From: Prevotella sp.
GTDB taxonomy: Bacteria > Bacteroidota > Bacteroidia > Bacteroidales > Bacteroidaceae
Length of the DNA: 64,000 nt
NCBI GenBank assembly: GCA_017475265.1
Contig: JAFVFY010000027.1
Location: 124,001-188,000 of the forward strand
Direction of reading: 5' to 3'
The translations under genes and the position numbers were made by a program. Below the pieces are notes generated by a model. It was not told the DNA's origin and did not search any database. It saw only the letters and a program-made list of their open reading frames with translations. Shown piece by piece: positions 60,558 through 64,000 of the stretch (positions within the stretch are counted from its first letter, which is position 1; each line of letters starts with the position of its first letter).

Positions 60558-62306
60558 ATGGATAATGAGCTAAGAATACCCGACTATATCTTTGAGTCAA
60601 GCTGGGAAGTATGTAACAAGGTGGGTGGCATCTACACCGTGCTCTCCACACGTGCAAAGACACTGCAAGAGAAGTTTCACGACCGCATCATCTTTATTGG
60701 TCCGGACTTCTACAGAGATTGCAAATCCCCTCAGACAGATAACAATGACCCCAAGGAGAAGGAGAGTCCCTACTTCCGCGAGGACAAAAAACTTTTTGCC
60801 GAGTGGCAATTGGAAGCCAAGGAGCAGGGGCTGAACGTTAGGGTTGGGCGCTGGACCATCCCAGGCGAGCCCATCGCCGTGCTGGTGGACTTCAAGCCTT
60901 TCTTCACTGAGAAGAACGACATCTACGGATGGGCATGGGATAACTTCGGCGTGGACTCGCTCCATGCCTACGGCGACTACGACGAGGCCTCAATGTTCTC
61001 TTGGGCAGCAGGAAAGGTGGTGGAGAGCCTCTTCTCTCAACTCTCAACCCTTAACCCTCAACTCAAAGTGGTCTACCACGCCAACGAGTGGATGTGCGGC
61101 CTGGGTGCCTTATATATAAATAAGGTGTTGCCACAGGTGGGCACCATCTTCACCACTCACGCAACGAGCATCGGACGCTCCATAGCCGGAAACCAGAAGC
61201 CACTCTACGACTACCTCTTCGCCTACAACGGCGACCAGATGGCTGGCGAGCTGAACATGCAGTCGAAACACTCGATAGAGAAACAGACGGCCCACTACGT
61301 GGACTGCTTCACCACCGTGAGCGACATCACCGCCAACGAGTGTGTGGAACTGCTCGACAAGCCCGTCGACGTAGTCCTGCCCAATGGCTTCGACAACAGC
61401 TTCGTACCTCATGGCGCTACCTTCACCCGTAAGCGCAAGCTAGCACGCCGCAGACTGCTCGAGGTGGCCAATGCCCTCATGGGTGAGCAACTGAAGGACG
61501 AGGACACGCTCATCGTCTCTACCTCGGGCCGTTATGAGTTCCGCAACAAAGGCATCGACGTATTCATCGAGGCTATGAACCGTCTGTTGCGCGACCGCGA
61601 CCTGAAGAAGAAGGTGCTGGCCTTCATCGACGTGCCCGGATGGGTGGGCGAGCCGAGAGAGGACCTGCAGGAAAGGTTAACGGCTTCCCCCAACCCCTCC
61701 AAAGGAGGGGAGAGGAAAACCCCTCCTTCGGAGAGGCAGGGGGAGGCTTTGGAGGTTCCAATGATTACCCACTGGCTGCACAACATGGGACACGACAACG
61801 TGCTCAACATGCTGAAATACTACGACATGCACAACCGCCACGAAGACCGGGTGAAGGTTATCTTCCTGCCCTGCTACCTTGACGGTAAGGACGGTATTCT
61901 CAACCTTTCGTACTACGACGTGGTGCTGGGAAACGACCTCTGCATCTATCCCTCGTACTATGAGCCATGGGGCTACACGCCGCTGGAAGCCGTGGCTTTC
62001 AAAGTTCCCTGCATCACCACCGACCTGGCCGGTTTCGGTCTCTGGGTGAACAAGGAGCTGGGCCATGAGGGTGAGATAAAGGACGGCGTGAAGGTCATCC
62101 ATCGTACGGACTACAACTACTCCGAGGTAGCCGACTACATCAAGGACACCGTGGCCAACTACTCCGCCATGACGCAGAAGGAGATTGATGCCTGTCGCAA
62201 GAAAGCCGATGCCCTCTCGAAGAAAGCCCTTTGGAGCGAGTTCATCAAATACTACTACCAGGCCTACGACATCGCTCTGCGCAAGGCAGAGGAGCGTGAA
62301 AGCTGA
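60558..62306 (+). CDS. Glycogen synthase, GT3 (animal/fungal-type)
   Basis: 582 residues. FESSWEVCNKVGGIYTVLST matches the GT3 N-terminal motif. HANEWMCGLGALY, TTHATSIGRSIAG and YYEPWGYTPLEAVAF follow in order; the last carries the E-x7-E-type acceptor region. It elongates alpha-1,4 glucan from a nucleotide-sugar donor. Residues about 373-397 (SPNPSKGGERKTPPSERQGE in the middle) are an insertion encoded by palindromic repeat DNA, one part of which is identical to a repeat in rlmD. Expected to keep activity, as the insertion lies in a loop before MITHWLHNMGHDNV. Confidence 0.9.
   Translation: MDNELRIPDYIFESSWEVCNKVGGIYTVLSTRAKTLQEKFHDRIIFIGPDFYRDCKSPQTDNNDPKEKESPYFREDKKLFAEWQLEAKEQGLNVRVGRWTIPGEPIAVLVDFKPFFTEKNDIYGWAWDNFGVDSLHAYGDYDEASMFSWAAGKVVESLFSQLSTLNPQLKVVYHANEWMCGLGALYINKVLPQVGTIFTTHATSIGRSIAGNQKPLYDYLFAYNGDQMAGELNMQSKHSIEKQTAHYVDCFTTVSDITANECVELLDKPVDVVLPNGFDNSFVPHGATFTRKRKLARRRLLEVANALMGEQLKDEDTLIVSTSGRYEFRNKGIDVFIEAMNRLLRDRDLKKKVLAFIDVPGWVGEPREDLQERLTASPNPSKGGERKTPPSERQGEALEVPMITHWLHNMGHDNVLNMLKYYDMHNRHEDRVKVIFLPCYLDGKDGILNLSYYDVVLGNDLCIYPSYYEPWGYTPLEAVAFKVPCITTDLAGFGLWVNKELGHEGEIKDGVKVIHRTDYNYSEVADYIKDTVANYSAMTQKEIDACRKKADALSKKALWSEFIKYYYQAYDIALRKAEERES
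61694..61713. repeat. Palindromic repeat inside the glycogen synthase gene
   Basis: CCCCTCCAAAGGAGGGGAGA, identical to 52280-52299; a variant (CCCCCTTTGGGGGAG) lies in the intergenic DNA at 18919. Confidence 0.85.
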
Positions 62307-62319
62307 AACAGATAATAAC

Positions 62320-63783
62320 ATGTTGCGTTTTTATACAGTTCTATTATTGTTGACAACGTTCTTGCTGCCCCTGCCCGTGTCGGCCCAGCAACGCTACCAC
62401 GTGGGGGTGTGCGACTGGATGGTGCTGAAACGTCAGAAACTGGGCGAGTTTGCCCTGGCCCATGAGCTGGGTGCCGACGGCGTAGAACTGGACATGGGAG
62501 GCCTGGGCCAGCGCGAGATGTTCGACAACAAGCTGCGCGATGAGGCCGAAGCCCGTCACTTCAAAGGCGTGGCCGACTCGCTGGGCATTGCCGTAGGGGC
62601 TGTGGCCATGAGCGGGTTCTATGCTCAGGACCTCACGAAACGTGATAACTACATGGAGCTGGTGGCCGACTGCTTCGACACCATGGACCGCATGGGCAGC
62701 GGCCCCGTGGTCTTCCTACCACTTGGTGGTTGCGGTAACGACTGGGCCACGGACAAGGCCAAGCGTGCAGAGGTGGTGCGCCGTCTGCACGACATCGGCG
62801 AGGAGGCTCTTCGAAGGGGCAAACGAGTAGGCATAGACATGCCGCTCGACGCGAAAGGTAACCTTAAACTGTTGCGCGATGTGAAGAGCGAGGGCATCGC
62901 CATCTTCTACAAGTGGCAGACCATCGTGGAGAACGGCTGGGACATCGCCAAGGACATGAAAGCACTGGGCGCAAAGAACATCTGCGCCATCCACGCCTCG
63001 AACTCCGACCGCGTGTGGCTGCGCAACGACTCAACAATCGACCTACTCGCCATCAAGCGTACACTCGACAACATGCAATGGCAAGGCTGGCTCTTCGTGG
63101 AGCGAAGCCGCGACACCTCAATGGTGAAGAACGTCCGCATGAACTACGGCGCCAACGTGCACTACCTAAAAGAGGTGCTGGGGCTGCCCTACCCCACCCC
63201 ACAGGTGGCCCTTGACAGCGCAGGCCGCGCCCTTGACTATGTGGAGACCATCCTAAAACGCTCACAGAAGGTCACCGACGAACTGGGTATCACCTACACC
63301 GTGGAGGGGCGAAACGTACTCAACATTGTGGCCAACCGATACTTCCGCCTGAACGACATCTACGCCGAGCGCGACTCACTCATCGCAAAAAGTAAGTCAA
63401 ATCGTCAAATAGCTGAGGCACAGGCCGACTCGAAGCTCTACCGCTCGCACTTCGGTTTCGAGGCTGACCTTTCCAAGTATCTCTCGCCTTCCCAGATAGA
63501 GACCGTGAAGGACGTAATGACTTTCAACGTTGTGAAAGTCACCTACGACGCACAGCTCGACATGATTCCCACGCTCAAAGAAGAAGAGAAGCAGCAGATA
63601 CTTGCCTGGCTGAAGGAGGCCCGCGAGCTGGCTATCGATGCCGAAAGCTCGAAGAAGAAGCATGAGGTCTTCGGCAAGTACAAGGGTCGCATCAACAACT
63701 ACCTCTCCGCCCGTGGCTACGACCTCGTCAAGGAACGCGAGGCCTGGTACGAACGGATAAAGGCTCGGGGAGGAAAGCTATAG
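62320..63783 (+). CDS. Secreted sugar isomerase-like TIM barrel fused to DUF3826
   Basis: 487 residues from ATG 62320; the longer frame overlaps glycogen synthase. Signal peptide VLLLLTTFLLPLPVSAQ. Residues about 25-290 are an AP-endonuclease-2/sugar phosphate isomerase-like TIM barrel (GVCDWMVLKRQKLGEFALA, GADGVELDMGGLGQ, CAIHASN, GWLFVERS). The C-terminal ~190 residues (KVTDELGITY, HFGFEADLSKYLSP, LAWLKEARELAIDAESSKKK) look like DUF3826, usually a separate protein. It starts 13 bp after the glycogen synthase stop. Substrate unknown; periplasmic sugar metabolism is likely. Confidence 0.78.
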   Translation: MLRFYTVLLLLTTFLLPLPVSAQQRYHVGVCDWMVLKRQKLGEFALAHELGADGVELDMGGLGQREMFDNKLRDEAEARHFKGVADSLGIAVGAVAMSGFYAQDLTKRDNYMELVADCFDTMDRMGSGPVVFLPLGGCGNDWATDKAKRAEVVRRLHDIGEEALRRGKRVGIDMPLDAKGNLKLLRDVKSEGIAIFYKWQTIVENGWDIAKDMKALGAKNICAIHASNSDRVWLRNDSTIDLLAIKRTLDNMQWQGWLFVERSRDTSMVKNVRMNYGANVHYLKEVLGLPYPTPQVALDSAGRALDYVETILKRSQKVTDELGITYTVEGRNVLNIVANRYFRLNDIYAERDSLIAKSKSNRQIAEAQADSKLYRSHFGFEADLSKYLSPSQIETVKDVMTFNVVKVTYDAQLDMIPTLKEEEKQQILAWLKEARELAIDAESSKKKHEVFGKYKGRINNYLSARGYDLVKEREAWYERIKARGGKL

Positions 63784-63792
63784 CCTGAGAAA

Positions 63793-64000
63793 ATGACAGC
63801 CGCCGAAGTAATTGCCTACATGGAGTCGCTGCGCAACGAGGAGCAGCGGCGGGTGCTCGTGCAGTTCTTCAAGACCGGACCGGGGGAGTATGGCGAGGGC
63901 GACGAGTTCCTCGGGCTAAAGGTGCCACAGACACGTGAGGTGGTGAAGAGTGTGGCTAAGGATTTCCCCTTGAGCGAGGTGCCGGAGCTGCTGATGAGCC
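63793..64000 (+). CDS. DNA alkylation repeat protein, 3'-truncated by window edge
   Basis: 69 visible residues from ATG 63793 (MTAAEVIAYMESLRNEEQRR) through FFKTGPGEYGEGDEFLGLKV and PQTREVVKSVAKDFPLSEV. This matches the start of AlkD-like HEAT-repeat glycosylases that remove alkylated bases. It starts 9 bp after the preceding stop. The catalytic part lies outside the window. Confidence 0.75.
   Translation, partial: MTAAEVIAYMESLRNEEQRRVLVQFFKTGPGEYGEGDEFLGLKVPQTREVVKSVAKDFPLSEVPELLMS

Noticed and set aside
62185-62319. 45-residue N-terminal extension of the isomerase/DUF3826 protein
   Set aside because: Overlaps glycogen synthase out of frame and would bury a good signal peptide starting at 62320.

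Overview
The window looks like chromosomal DNA of a Bacteroidales bacterium, most likely Prevotella or a close relative. Support: Mfa1/FimA-type fimbrillin lipoproteins, a type IX secretion (T9SS) C-terminal sorting domain, DUF3868/DUF3575, DUF5119, DUF6057 and DUF3826 proteins, an LptD of Bacteroidetes size, an animal-type (GT3) glycogen synthase, and promoters of the Bacteroidetes form TTTG-N19/20-TAnnTTTG. I could not run a search, so the genus is an inference.

Layout. 1-1.4 kb: 3' part of a VapE-type mobile-element ATPase. 1.6-35 kb: a surface-fimbria region read entirely on the minus strand. In transcription order it holds a DUF3868/DUF3575 outer-membrane protein, a DUF5119 lipoprotein, an AAA-ATPase/PD-(D/E)XK protein, a small orphan, fimbrillin 1 (884 aa), HigBA, a PIN toxin-antitoxin (TA) pair, fimbrillins 2 and 3 (677 and 626 aa), a stretch of small ORFs and decayed PIN modules, a second AAA-ATPase, fimbrillins 4 and 5 (398 and 439 aa), and a 4289-aa secreted protein built from about forty Gly-Gly motifs. 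35-48.5 kb (mostly plus strand): LptD, a third AAA-ATPase, IlvB, IlvN, a dockerin protein, a phosphoesterase, a DUF6057 membrane protein and a PycB/OadA-like carboxyltransferase without a biotin lysine. 48.7-64 kb: RlmI, a 3'-5' exonuclease, an Rpn-type nuclease, RlmD, HolB, a histidine phosphatase, glycogen phosphorylase, two ORFans, glycogen synthase, a sugar-isomerase/DUF3826 fusion and the start of a DNA-alkylation-repeat protein.

Main observations. (1) Between 18.9 and 27.2 kb, nine copies of a hairpin repeat lie just 3' of the stop codons of TA modules, tiny ORFs and fimbrillin genes, all in one orientation. The stem varies with compensation, while a 7-nt tRNA-T-loop-like loop is kept. 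This gives a cassette-array look without a visible integrase. (2) At least twelve short tandem arrays, all with a 7-bp unit but different unit sequences, are scattered in intergenic DNA and inside genes. They are in frame in IlvB, RlmD, a dockerin protein and a DUF3575 protein, and form the hydrophobic core of two signal peptides. (3) The fimbrial locus ends in a giant putative T9SS-exported adhesin that may work with the five fimbrillins.
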